From: Macondimonas sp045864775
GTDB taxonomy: Bacteria > Pseudomonadota > Gammaproteobacteria > UBA5335
DNA length: 64,000 nucleotides
Direction of reading: 5' to 3'
Assembly: GCA_045864775.1 (NCBI GenBank)
Contig: BTVR01000001.1
Location: forward strand, 186,001 to 250,000
Under the pieces are notes generated by a model that was not told the DNA's origin, did no database searches, and worked only from the letters and a program-made list of their open reading frames with translations. Of this stretch, positions 17,241 to 23,999 are shown one piece after another. Within the stretch, counting starts at the first letter, position 1; each line of letters starts with the position of its first letter. A program made the translations under genes and the position numbers.

Positions 17241-17269
17241 TTGAACGAACGTTCAGTTTGCGATATACC
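17241..17269 (+). promoter_or_regulatory. Promoter with overlapping inverted-repeat operator for the monooxygenase operon
   Basis: -35 TTGAAC (17241-17246) and -10 TATACC (17264-17269) with a 17-base spacer. An inverted repeat TGAACG-AA-CGTTCA (17242-17255) covers the -35 box, a typical position for a repressor. The half-site resembles operators of TetR-family acyl-CoA sensors such as DesT/FadR. The regulator gene itself is not in the window. Confidence 0.55.
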
Positions 17270-17380
17270 AGAGTCTCGGCGTGCCCATCCAACGCTCCGC
17301 GACCGGCACGCCGCACACAATGCCAATAAGTGAATTCGCTTCGACGAAAGCGGATCGACTGCAACTTGAGGAGACAGGAC

Positions 17381-18175
17381 ATGAGTACGGTAATGAATCA
17401 CGATGTGGCGGTCGCCTCAGGGAGTGCCGAGGCGCCGCGTCCACCTTGGGGCTTGGCGCTCGCCGTGACGGCGATTGCGATCGCCATCGTTGCGCTGGTG
17501 AAATGGTATCAACACAGCTTTTCCTGGTCGGTGGGGCTGGACTCGTTTTCGGATGAGTTCCAGGTCTACTGGATGCGGATCTTTTACGCTCAAATCATTC
17601 TGTTGCCGGTTCTGGGTGGCATTGGGGCGGTCTGGTTGTGGTTGACCCGTGATCGCGATGTCATGAATTTGTCGGCACGGGACGAACTGGGGCGATTCTA
17701 TTCGATGTTCAGTATCCTGGTGGTGGCCGCCATTGTTCTCATTTCGGCACTCGGACTGCTTACGGAGGCAGATGCCGCTTGGCATCAGGTGGTGATCCGG
17801 GACACCGACTTCACGCCGACGCACATCTTCCTTTTCTATCTTGGCGTTCCCGCCGGCCTTGCGGGATTGACCATGGCCTGGATCTGGGTGCACACGCGCC
17901 TTCCGTATTTCGCTAACCGTGTCTCGATGCCGTTGTCGCTGGCGATCATCGGGTTCATGTGCGCCGGCCCGGTCGTCGCATTCAACGAATGGGCGCATAC
18001 GTTCTTCTACGCCGAGGAACTGTTCGGTGCGCCGGTGCACTGGTTCTTCGTGCTGGCCGGGTTTTTCCTCGTGTTCTTGATCGGTTTCGTGATCCAGTGT
18101 TTGCAGCGCATGTATGAGCTGAGCCGGGTTTACAGCCTGGAGGAGGTGGAGAGAGAGATGGGTTTGGGGGGTTGA
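17381..18175 (+). CDS. Copper membrane monooxygenase subunit C (PmoC/AmoC family)
   Basis: Membrane subunit holding the CuC/CuD sites of particulate methane/ammonia/hydrocarbon monooxygenases. The 264-residue protein has about six hydrophobic helices. Ligands are all conserved: D131, H135 and H148 in ADAAWHQVVIRDTDFTPTH (equivalent to Asp156, His160, His173 of Methylococcus PmoC) and N202, H206, H220 in AFNEWAHTFF...GAPVHW (equivalent to Asn227, His231, His245). GAGGAG lies seven bases before the ATG at 17381. It is first gene of a C-A-B operon, separated from subunit A by a strong hairpin. The substrate cannot be assigned from this subunit alone. Confidence 0.95.
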   Translation: MSTVMNHDVAVASGSAEAPRPPWGLALAVTAIAIAIVALVKWYQHSFSWSVGLDSFSDEFQVYWMRIFYAQIILLPVLGGIGAVWLWLTRDRDVMNLSARDELGRFYSMFSILVVAAIVLISALGLLTEADAAWHQVVIRDTDFTPTHIFLFYLGVPAGLAGLTMAWIWVHTRLPYFANRVSMPLSLAIIGFMCAGPVVAFNEWAHTFFYAEELFGAPVHWFFVLAGFFLVFLIGFVIQCLQRMYELSRVYSLEEVEREMGLGG

Positions 18176-18183
18176 GTTCAACG

Positions 18184-18221
18184 CCGGAGCGAATGGTCGA
18201 AGGAGCGCCCATTCGCTCCGG
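18184..18221 (+). repeat. Perfect 13-bp hairpin between subunit C and A genes
   Basis: CCGGAGCGAATGG / CCATTCGCTCCGG with a 12-base loop, starting nine bases after the subunit C stop. No T-run follows, so it is more likely an mRNA-stabilising or processing element, or a partial terminator, than a full stop. It may allow different transcript levels for C and AB. Confidence 0.85.
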
Positions 18222-18305
18222 ATCGTCACGGATTGGCGATTTTACCGTGGCGGTACGGCCGCTCCTGTCTATATCAGCCCAAGCTCAAACCAATGGAAGG
18301 TTTTC

Positions 18306-19094
18306 ATGGCCATACAAATCGACACCAACGATCGCACCGATGCCGAGCGTTCACCCCGGGGCAAAGCGGTCACCAGCGTCAGGGACCAGATGCAGGCTTG
18401 GCGCAATGCCGATCTCTTTTTCTTTCCTCTGATTTCCATCTTGATCGGCGGCGCTGCAGTCTTCCTATGCGCGCTGACCGTCGGCGATTGGAGTTACTGG
18501 ATGGATTGGCGGGATCGACGTTGGTGGCCTTTGCTGACGCCTTTGTTGCTGCTGGCCTTGCCCGCTGTCGCCACTTATGCGTTCTGGAAGTATTTCAAGC
18601 TGCCGGTCGCAGCGACGGGATTGGCGCTGGGATTCTGGCTCTCTCAGATCATCAGTCGCTACGTCAACTTCCATGTCTTCACCGCCTTCCCGATGAACTG
18701 GGTCATGCCGGAAGTCTGGATCGGCGCGGCCGTCGTTCTGGATGCGGTGTTGCTGATCACCCGCAGTTTTGCATTGACCGGATTGATCGGTGGCATGCTG
18801 TGGGGCCTGTTGTTTTCTGCCATGAACTGGCCTGTGGTGGCGCCGATGCACATGGCGGTTCAACTGGGCGACAACGTGATGACGCTGGCGGACTACATGG
18901 GGTTCCAGTACATCCGTACCGCCATGCCGGAATACGTTCGCATCATCGAAGCCGGCACCTTGCGCACGTTTGGGACGCATGTCGCCCCGGTGAGCGCCTT
19001 CGTTTCAGGTTTCTTTGCCATCCTGGTCTACTACGTCTTCGTGTGGATCGGGTCAAAAGGCTCCCGGCCATCGTGGCTCGGAAAACTGGTTTGA
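18306..19094 (+). CDS. Copper membrane monooxygenase subunit A (PmoA/AmoA family)
   Basis: Integral-membrane subunit used as the phylogenetic marker of the family. The 262-residue protein has about seven hydrophobic helices and clear family motifs: VGDWSYWMDWRDRRWWPLL (usual form GDWDFW...DWKDRR), FPMNWVMPEVW, MTLADYMGFQYIRTAMPEYVR and TLRTFGTHVAPVSAFVSGF. These place it inside the superfamily but outside the typical PmoA and AmoA motif forms. GGAAGG precedes the ATG. Only 22 bases separate it from subunit B. Confidence 0.95.
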   Translation: MAIQIDTNDRTDAERSPRGKAVTSVRDQMQAWRNADLFFFPLISILIGGAAVFLCALTVGDWSYWMDWRDRRWWPLLTPLLLLALPAVATYAFWKYFKLPVAATGLALGFWLSQIISRYVNFHVFTAFPMNWVMPEVWIGAAVVLDAVLLITRSFALTGLIGGMLWGLLFSAMNWPVVAPMHMAVQLGDNVMTLADYMGFQYIRTAMPEYVRIIEAGTLRTFGTHVAPVSAFVSGFFAILVYYVFVWIGSKGSRPSWLGKLV

Positions 19095-19116
19095 TGGCGC
19101 GGCAGGAGCGAATGTG

Positions 19117-20433
19117 ATGGACAGAGCAAATCATCGCCGAATGCGCCAAGTCTTCGCGACGTTTCTCATGTGGGCCGTCCTCATGCCGGCTGCCTTCGCG
19201 CATGGAGAAATCGCGCAGATGGCCGGCATCCGCATGAGGACCGTTCACTGGTTCGATACCCAGATCGAGCCGACTCAGGTCAAGGTCAACGATGTAGTCA
19301 CCGTACGGGGCCGGTTCATGGTTTCCGGACACTGGCCGGACTATGTTGCGAAGCCGGAGGAGTGGGTCTTTCTGAACATCGGCGTTCCGGGGCCAGTGTT
19401 CGTCCGCTTGGACGCCACGGTCAACGGCATGCCTCAGTATCAATCGACAGCCTTCAAGCGCGGCGAGTTCTACGAGTACGAGGTGAAGCTCAAAGCGCGC
19501 GTACCGGGCAAGTGGCACGTCCATCCACTGATCAACGTCTGGGAAGCAGGACCTATTTCAGGGCCTGCCCGCTTCGTGCAAATCACTGGGAGCAAGGACG
19601 ATTTTGTGAATGCGGTTACCTTAATGGATGGCGAGGTTGCCGATGTCGAAAGCTACGGCTTGTCGTCCATGTGGTCGATCCATCTGGTCTGGGTAGCGGT
19701 CGGGTTGCTGTGGGTCGGGTATTGGTTTCGGCGGTTGCCGGTCATGATGCGTCGGTATGTCGCGGTGCAGCAGTATGGCGAGGCCGAGGCCGAGCGGCGG
19801 CTGATCAGTATCAAGGATATCGTGGTCAGTGCCGGCTTCGTGCTCGCGATTCTGGGATTGACCTTGGGCTTGTTGATGTGGTCGTTCAATCGCTATGAGA
19901 TCACCATTCCGCTGCAGACCGGCAAGGTAGAAGCCCCTGTGATTCCGTTGCCCGAGTCTCAGCAGCAGGTCGACGTCAAGGTGAACCACGCCAAGTTTGA
20001 CCTGCCTTCGCGGCGCATGGAGATGGCGCTCGAGATCACCAATCGGTCGGCTGAGCCGGTGCGGATCGGGCAATTCGTCACTGGGTACGCGCGGTTTATC
20101 AACGCGAGCGTCCTTCGCGATGAGAAATCCGATCGCTATGATCCGGTCGCCCCGGCCGGCTTGCAAACTGACGTCGAGTGGATCGAGCCCGGGCAGACAA
20201 GTCGGGTCAACCTGACCGTCGCTGATGCATTGTGGGGTGAACAGCGATTGACAGATATCGTGGCAGAACCCGACTTGCGCTTTGCGGGGCTTCTGTTCTT
20301 TTACTCAGCCGATGGCCAACGTCATATTCGTGAAATTGGCGCCCGGATGACACCCAACTTCATCCCAGGATACCAGCCGGTAAATCGGCATGGCGGCCAT
20401 GTGAAACTTGAAAGTCGCGGGTCGATGGGGTGA
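19117..20433 (+). CDS. Copper membrane monooxygenase subunit B (PmoB/AmoB family)
   Basis: Periplasmic copper-binding subunit with two cupredoxin domains flanking two membrane helices (about residues 190-208 and 235-255). A signal peptide is cut after AAFA so that H29 becomes the N-terminal amine ligand, as in PmoB (HGE start). H134 and H136 in GKWHVHPLINV complete the CuB site, and H44 (RTVHW) is kept. The residue matching Methylococcus His72 is Met68 (GRFMVSGHW), with a His four residues later. C-terminal domain motifs YEITIPLQTGKVE and ARFINAS fit the family. AGGAG lies eight bases before the ATG at 19117. At 438 residues, the length is normal. Confidence 0.95.
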   Translation: MDRANHRRMRQVFATFLMWAVLMPAAFAHGEIAQMAGIRMRTVHWFDTQIEPTQVKVNDVVTVRGRFMVSGHWPDYVAKPEEWVFLNIGVPGPVFVRLDATVNGMPQYQSTAFKRGEFYEYEVKLKARVPGKWHVHPLINVWEAGPISGPARFVQITGSKDDFVNAVTLMDGEVADVESYGLSSMWSIHLVWVAVGLLWVGYWFRRLPVMMRRYVAVQQYGEAEAERRLISIKDIVVSAGFVLAILGLTLGLLMWSFNRYEITIPLQTGKVEAPVIPLPESQQQVDVKVNHAKFDLPSRRMEMALEITNRSAEPVRIGQFVTGYARFINASVLRDEKSDRYDPVAPAGLQTDVEWIEPGQTSRVNLTVADALWGEQRLTDIVAEPDLRFAGLLFFYSADGQRHIREIGARMTPNFIPGYQPVNRHGGHVKLESRGSMG

Positions 20434-20444
20434 TCGCGATTCGA

Positions 20445-20474
20445 AGGATCAGGCCGAATCTTCGACCTGATCCT
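20445..20474. terminator. Candidate bidirectional terminator between subunit B and galE
   Basis: Perfect 9-bp inverted repeat AGGATCAGG / CCTGATCCT with a 12-base loop lies between the convergent genes and overlaps the galE stop codon. Only short T-runs flank it, so strength is uncertain. Confidence 0.4.
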
Positions 20475-21471
20475 GCCTTTCGCGAGCGCCGTTCCGGCGT
20501 TCCCACCGGCACGCATCTCGCAGCATCGTCACGAGCGTGCTCCGGGGTGCGGACCAGCGTAAAAGATCGCGTGCGCGCCCGGGATCGGCCACCAGTATGG
20601 GCGGATCCCCCCACCGCCGCGGGCCGAGCAGATGCGGAACAGGTCGTCCTGTGAGTTGCTCGATGGCTGCCAGAACGTCGAGCACTGAGTACCCCTGACC
20701 AGTGCCCAGATTGAGGACGCAGCTTTCCCCACCCGCGAGCAGGTAGTCCAGCGCGAGGGCGTGCGCTGACGCCAGATCGGATACGTGCACATAGTCACGA
20801 ATGCAACTTCCGTCGGTTGTGGGGTAGTCAGTACCGTACACCGTCAGCGCCGGCCCTGTTCCGAAGGCGGCTCGCAATGCCAGCGGGATGAGATGGGTCT
20901 CGGGATCATGTCGCTCACCCAGTTCGCCATCGGGGTCCGCTCCCGCGGCATTGAAATAGCGCAAACACATGGACTTCATGCCATAGGCGGCGTCGTAGTC
21001 GCGCAACATCTGTTCCACCATCCATTTGCTGCGGCCGTAGGGATTGATCGGTTCGCAGGGATGGCTTTCCGACAGGAGCGCGGCGTGCGGAACGCCATAG
21101 ACGGCTGCCGTGGATGAAAAGACAAAGCGCCGAATGCCGTGGTGCACGAGCGCATCAAGCAACTGCTTGGTCAGAACGAAATTGTTGTGGTAATAGGCGC
21201 TTGGGTTGCGGATGGATTCGCCAACCTGAATCAGGGATGCGAAATGCATCACGGCGTCGAAGGTGTTTTCTGTGAATACGCGATCGAGAAGGGCGCGATC
21301 GCCCACATCTCCCACGATCAGCCTTCCGTTTCGGACGGCGTCAGGGTGTCCATGGCTGAGGTTGTCGAGCGCAACGCCGTAATGGCCGAGCTGATCCAAG
21401 TGTTTCAGCATATGTGAGCCGATGTAGCCGGCGCCGCCAACAACGAGGATTCTCAGTTTTCCGGGGGTCAC
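20449..21471 (-). CDS. galE: UDP-glucose 4-epimerase
   Basis: Interconverts UDP-glucose and UDP-galactose with tightly bound NAD. The 340-residue protein begins (GTG start) MTPGKLRILVVGGAGYIGSH, with the catalytic FSSTAAVYGVP and the YGRSKWMVEQ Tyr-x3-Lys pair (SDR family), and LRYFNAAGADPDGELGE typical of GalE. It is transcribed toward the monooxygenase operon and downstream of a priming sugar transferase. This suggests a role in supplying galactose for exopolysaccharide rather than Leloir catabolism. Confidence 0.95.
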   Translation of the reverse strand: MTPGKLRILVVGGAGYIGSHMLKHLDQLGHYGVALDNLSHGHPDAVRNGRLIVGDVGDRALLDRVFTENTFDAVMHFASLIQVGESIRNPSAYYHNNFVLTKQLLDALVHHGIRRFVFSSTAAVYGVPHAALLSESHPCEPINPYGRSKWMVEQMLRDYDAAYGMKSMCLRYFNAAGADPDGELGERHDPETHLIPLALRAAFGTGPALTVYGTDYPTTDGSCIRDYVHVSDLASAHALALDYLLAGGESCVLNLGTGQGYSVLDVLAAIEQLTGRPVPHLLGPRRWGDPPILVADPGRARDLLRWSAPRSTLVTMLRDACRWERRNGARERQDQVEDSA

Positions 21472-21505
21472 TGTTTACGCTCTTGAACGATCTCTGCCGC
21501 GGAAA

Positions 21506-21528
21506 GACCGGAGAAGCAATCTCCGGTC
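21506..21528 (-). terminator. Hairpin after the sugar transferase gene
   Basis: 9-bp stem GACCGGAGA / TCTCCGGTC with a 5-base loop lies between the transferase stop and galE, followed on the minus strand by only three T. Possible weak terminator or processing site. Confidence 0.4.
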
Positions 21529-21589
21529 GATTCCGCTCCAGGCGAAGCCGCAGAAAAATAGGGAAAGGACGCTTCCGATGAGTCCGTGA

Positions 21590-22303
21590 TCAGTATGCGC
21601 CTTTTCGCCGAAGAACCACCCACGCGGTCTTGAAGGCAATGGCGAGGTCCAAGGACAAGCATCGACGCTCAACGTACTCGCGATCCAGTCGGATGCGGTG
21701 ATCATAGTCGAGGTCGCTGCGCCCGCTGACCTGCCACAGTCCAGTGACGCCGGGACGCGTCGCCAAGTAGACGTACGCATGCCGTCCGTAGCGATCGAGT
21801 TCGTCCACGGTGATCGGTCTGGGCCCCACCAGACTCATGTCTCCGCGCAGGACATTCCAGAACTGGGGGAGTTCATCAAGGCTGTATTTGCGCAGAAACC
21901 TGCCGACTCGTGTCACCCGCGGATCATCTTTGAGCTTGAACTCGCGTTGCCATTCATCGCGCAGTTCCGGTCGCTCCTCCAGCAAGCGATCAAGGACGCG
22001 CTGCGCGTCTGGCACCATGGTCCTGAACTTGTAGCAGGGAAAAATCCTGCCGCCTTCTCCCACGCGGGAGTGAGCGAAAAAGACTCTCGGGCCGCTCAGT
22101 CGTACGGCTACCGCGACGACAGCGAGCAGCGGAGACAGGACCAGCAGCAGTGTCAAGGCGCCGACCATGTCGAAAGCACGTTTGGTAAAGGGCATCGCCC
22201 GCGCCGTCATGGTCCCTTCCGGTACGACGGCGCTCTCGTTATCCGCCTGCGCTGGATCCCAAGGGATATTCACGCCAGCTTTCGCTAATAAGGGTTGGGT
22301 CAT
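21590..22303 (-). CDS. Bacterial sugar transferase (undecaprenyl-phosphate hexose-1-phosphate transferase)
   Basis: Starts exopolysaccharide or O-antigen repeat units by moving a hexose-1-phosphate to undecaprenyl phosphate at the inner membrane. The 237-residue protein has one N-terminal membrane helix after KRAFDMVGALTLLLVL and the catalytic domain with CYKFRTMVPDA, LPQFWNVLRGDMSLVGPRP and ATRPGVTGLWQVSGRS. It is the short form (WcaJ/RfbP C-terminal domain only). GGGAGG lies seven bases before the ATG at 22303; an upstream in-frame ATG lacks such a site. With galE and ugd it suggests surface polysaccharide synthesis, though no other glycosyltransferase, flippase or polymerase gene is adjacent. 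Confidence 0.92.
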   Translation of the reverse strand: MTQPLLAKAGVNIPWDPAQADNESAVVPEGTMTARAMPFTKRAFDMVGALTLLLVLSPLLAVVAVAVRLSGPRVFFAHSRVGEGGRIFPCYKFRTMVPDAQRVLDRLLEERPELRDEWQREFKLKDDPRVTRVGRFLRKYSLDELPQFWNVLRGDMSLVGPRPITVDELDRYGRHAYVYLATRPGVTGLWQVSGRSDLDYDHRIRLDREYVERRCLSLDLAIAFKTAWVVLRRKGAY

Positions 22304-22790
22304 GACAAGCCTCCCTTGAGGGTATTGGCGCATCCGTTCCGCCCGAACTCGTCCTCGATCTGAGGCGTCATGATGCCATGCAGCTATTGAGCCAATGTGT
22401 CAGATTGGCGGCAAGGCTTTTTCTCACTGCAACCCGATCGAGGCTCTCTATTGACGCTCCACGATCGACGCACTTCCGCATATCGTGCGCCATCAGGGTG
22501 CGAGACCCTCATTGTATAGCATGTCTTAACGCCAAAAAGCCAGTGCGGTCCTGGCGGCGCATTCCAGGGGATCGCCAGCCGCATTCAACCGCGCCCGCAA
22601 AAGCTTTCCCGTCGAGCGTCCTAGGTCATTAACGGCCCAGAAATGTCAAAATGTGCTTTTTCATGACCAAGACCGCGGCGCATGGTGCCAGTTCGGATGG
22701 CGTCGCGGTCATCCTCGATCGTCACTCCTCGTGCGTGGCTGAGCGAGCATCGGGTTATACTGCATCCGACAGGCAGTCGTGCGAGGGCCG
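22304..22790. other. Intergenic region before tRNA-Arg
   Basis: Nearly 490 bases without a supportable gene. A TATACT at 22756-22761 is a good -10 for the tRNA. On the minus strand a TATACA near 22514 could serve the sugar transferase but lacks a clear -35. A short hairpin AGGGT-GCGAG-ACCCT is present near 22497. Nothing else was recognised. Confidence 0.5.
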
Positions 22791-22867
22791 GCCCCGGTAG
22801 CTCAGATGGATAGAGCGTCCCCCTCCTAAGGGGAAGGTCACACGTTCGAATCGTGTTCGGGGCACCA
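22791..22867 (+). tRNA. tRNA-Arg (anticodon CCU)
   Basis: A 77-base cloverleaf: acceptor GCCCCGG / TCGGGGC, D-arm GCTC/GAGC, anticodon stem TCCCC/GGGGA around loop CTCCTAA (anticodon CCT at 22825-22827), T-loop TTCGAAT, discriminator A and encoded CCA. It reads AGG codons. It ends only three bases before the stop codon of the convergent hydrolase gene. Confidence 0.97.
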
Positions 22868-22870
22868 ACC

Positions 22871-23662
22871 TCAATCCCGGCCCGGCCCGAGCACACGCAT
22901 CAGGAATACGAGCGTTTCATGCCAGGCCCGCTCCGCGGTTTTCGCGTCGAAAGCGACACCCGGCATGCCGTGATGGCTGGCCTCTGGGTTGCTGAAGCCG
23001 TGCATCGCCCCGCCGAAGGTGACCATGGTCCAATCGGTCCGGGCGCGTTCCATCGCGTTCTGAAAAGCGGCGACCTCCTCCGGTTTGACGTATGGGTCTG
23101 CGGCTCCCGTCAGGACCAAGACCGCTGAACGGATGTCCTGGTCGGCGTCGCGGGGCGCCGTCAGCCCGCCGTGAACGGACACCACGCCCCTGACGGGCGC
23201 ACCGCTGTAGGCCAGTTCGAGCGCTGTTGTACCGCCGAAGCAATATCCGACCGCGCCGATCCTCGTCGGGTCGACGTTCGGCTGCTTCATCAGGGCCTCG
23301 AGCGCCCCCTCGGCACGCGTGCGAAAAAGATCCTTGTTGCGTACCGCTGCGGCCAGGGAGCCGGCCTCCACGCCATCGTGGGTCTGGACGCCTCGCCCAT
23401 ACATGTCCGCCGCGAGCACGCGATAGCCCTTGGCAGCCAGCGCGTCGGCCTGCCGCTTGGCGAAATCGTTGAGTCCCCACCATTCGTGGAATACGAGCAC
23501 GCCGGGTCGAGGGCCCGTGAGGCCGTCGTCGTAAGCGAAATAGCCGATCATCGTCTCGCCATCGACGACGTAAGGCAGTTCCTGCGTCACGATGGCGGAA
23601 TGGACCGGGCCGGCGAGCAGTCCGAGGAGGGCGGTCAGGAAAAAGTGGCGGAGAATATTCAC
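22871..23662 (-). CDS. Exported dienelactone hydrolase family protein
   Basis: A 263-residue alpha/beta hydrolase with a signal peptide (NILRHFFLTALLGLLAGPVHSA). The dienelactone-hydrolase triad is visible: Cys in GAVGYCFGGTTALELA, Asp in LTGAADPYVKPEE and His in GGAMHGFSNPEA. The opening motif VLVFHEWWGLNDFAKRQAD is typical. Exported members are common and their substrates mostly unknown; they may cleave lactones or esters. The GTG at 23662 is chosen because AGGAG lies seven bases upstream and it gives a clean signal peptide. Confidence 0.88.
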   Translation of the reverse strand: MNILRHFFLTALLGLLAGPVHSAIVTQELPYVVDGETMIGYFAYDDGLTGPRPGVLVFHEWWGLNDFAKRQADALAAKGYRVLAADMYGRGVQTHDGVEAGSLAAAVRNKDLFRTRAEGALEALMKQPNVDPTRIGAVGYCFGGTTALELAYSGAPVRGVVSVHGGLTAPRDADQDIRSAVLVLTGAADPYVKPEEVAAFQNAMERARTDWTMVTFGGAMHGFSNPEASHHGMPGVAFDAKTAERAWHETLVFLMRVLGPGRD

Positions 23663-23999
23663 GCGGGTGCTCCTGATGGCGCGAAGGGTGATCGGATTGT
23701 ACCCCACACGCTGAGACGGTCGGAGCCGCCTTCAGTGGGCAAGGCTCCCCAAAGTGCATGCCCCCGATCGGCATCGATTGTGGCCTGCCTTGGATGGTCC
23801 GTTCCCTTGAGAGGAGCGCGCCGGCGCGAGTCATGGACCGGAGGGTGCGGCCGGTTTTCGGGCCGAGATCAACAGTGTTCCAAAGGAAGGCAGATCGCCG
23901 TGTGGTCGCCGAGCCGTCCCGAAAGAGGGGGCACGAAGCCCGGACCGGCCCTCGGATCCGATCGACCGGCCACCCGACCGCCACGGCTAACCGGTATGT
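23663..23999. other. Intergenic region, nothing recognised
   Basis: About 340 bases between the hydrolase start and the end of the glycosyltransferase gene. No gene, repeat or clear promoter was seen. Confidence 0.5.

Noticed and set aside
17381..20433. Calling the operon amoCAB or pmoCAB outright
   Set aside because: Motifs fit the superfamily but not clearly one substrate class, and diagnostic partner genes are absent from the window; symbols were left empty.
22621..22896. Open frame antisense to the tRNA gene
   Set aside because: Covers tRNA-Arg on the opposite strand and has no protein-like features; a known kind of false gene.
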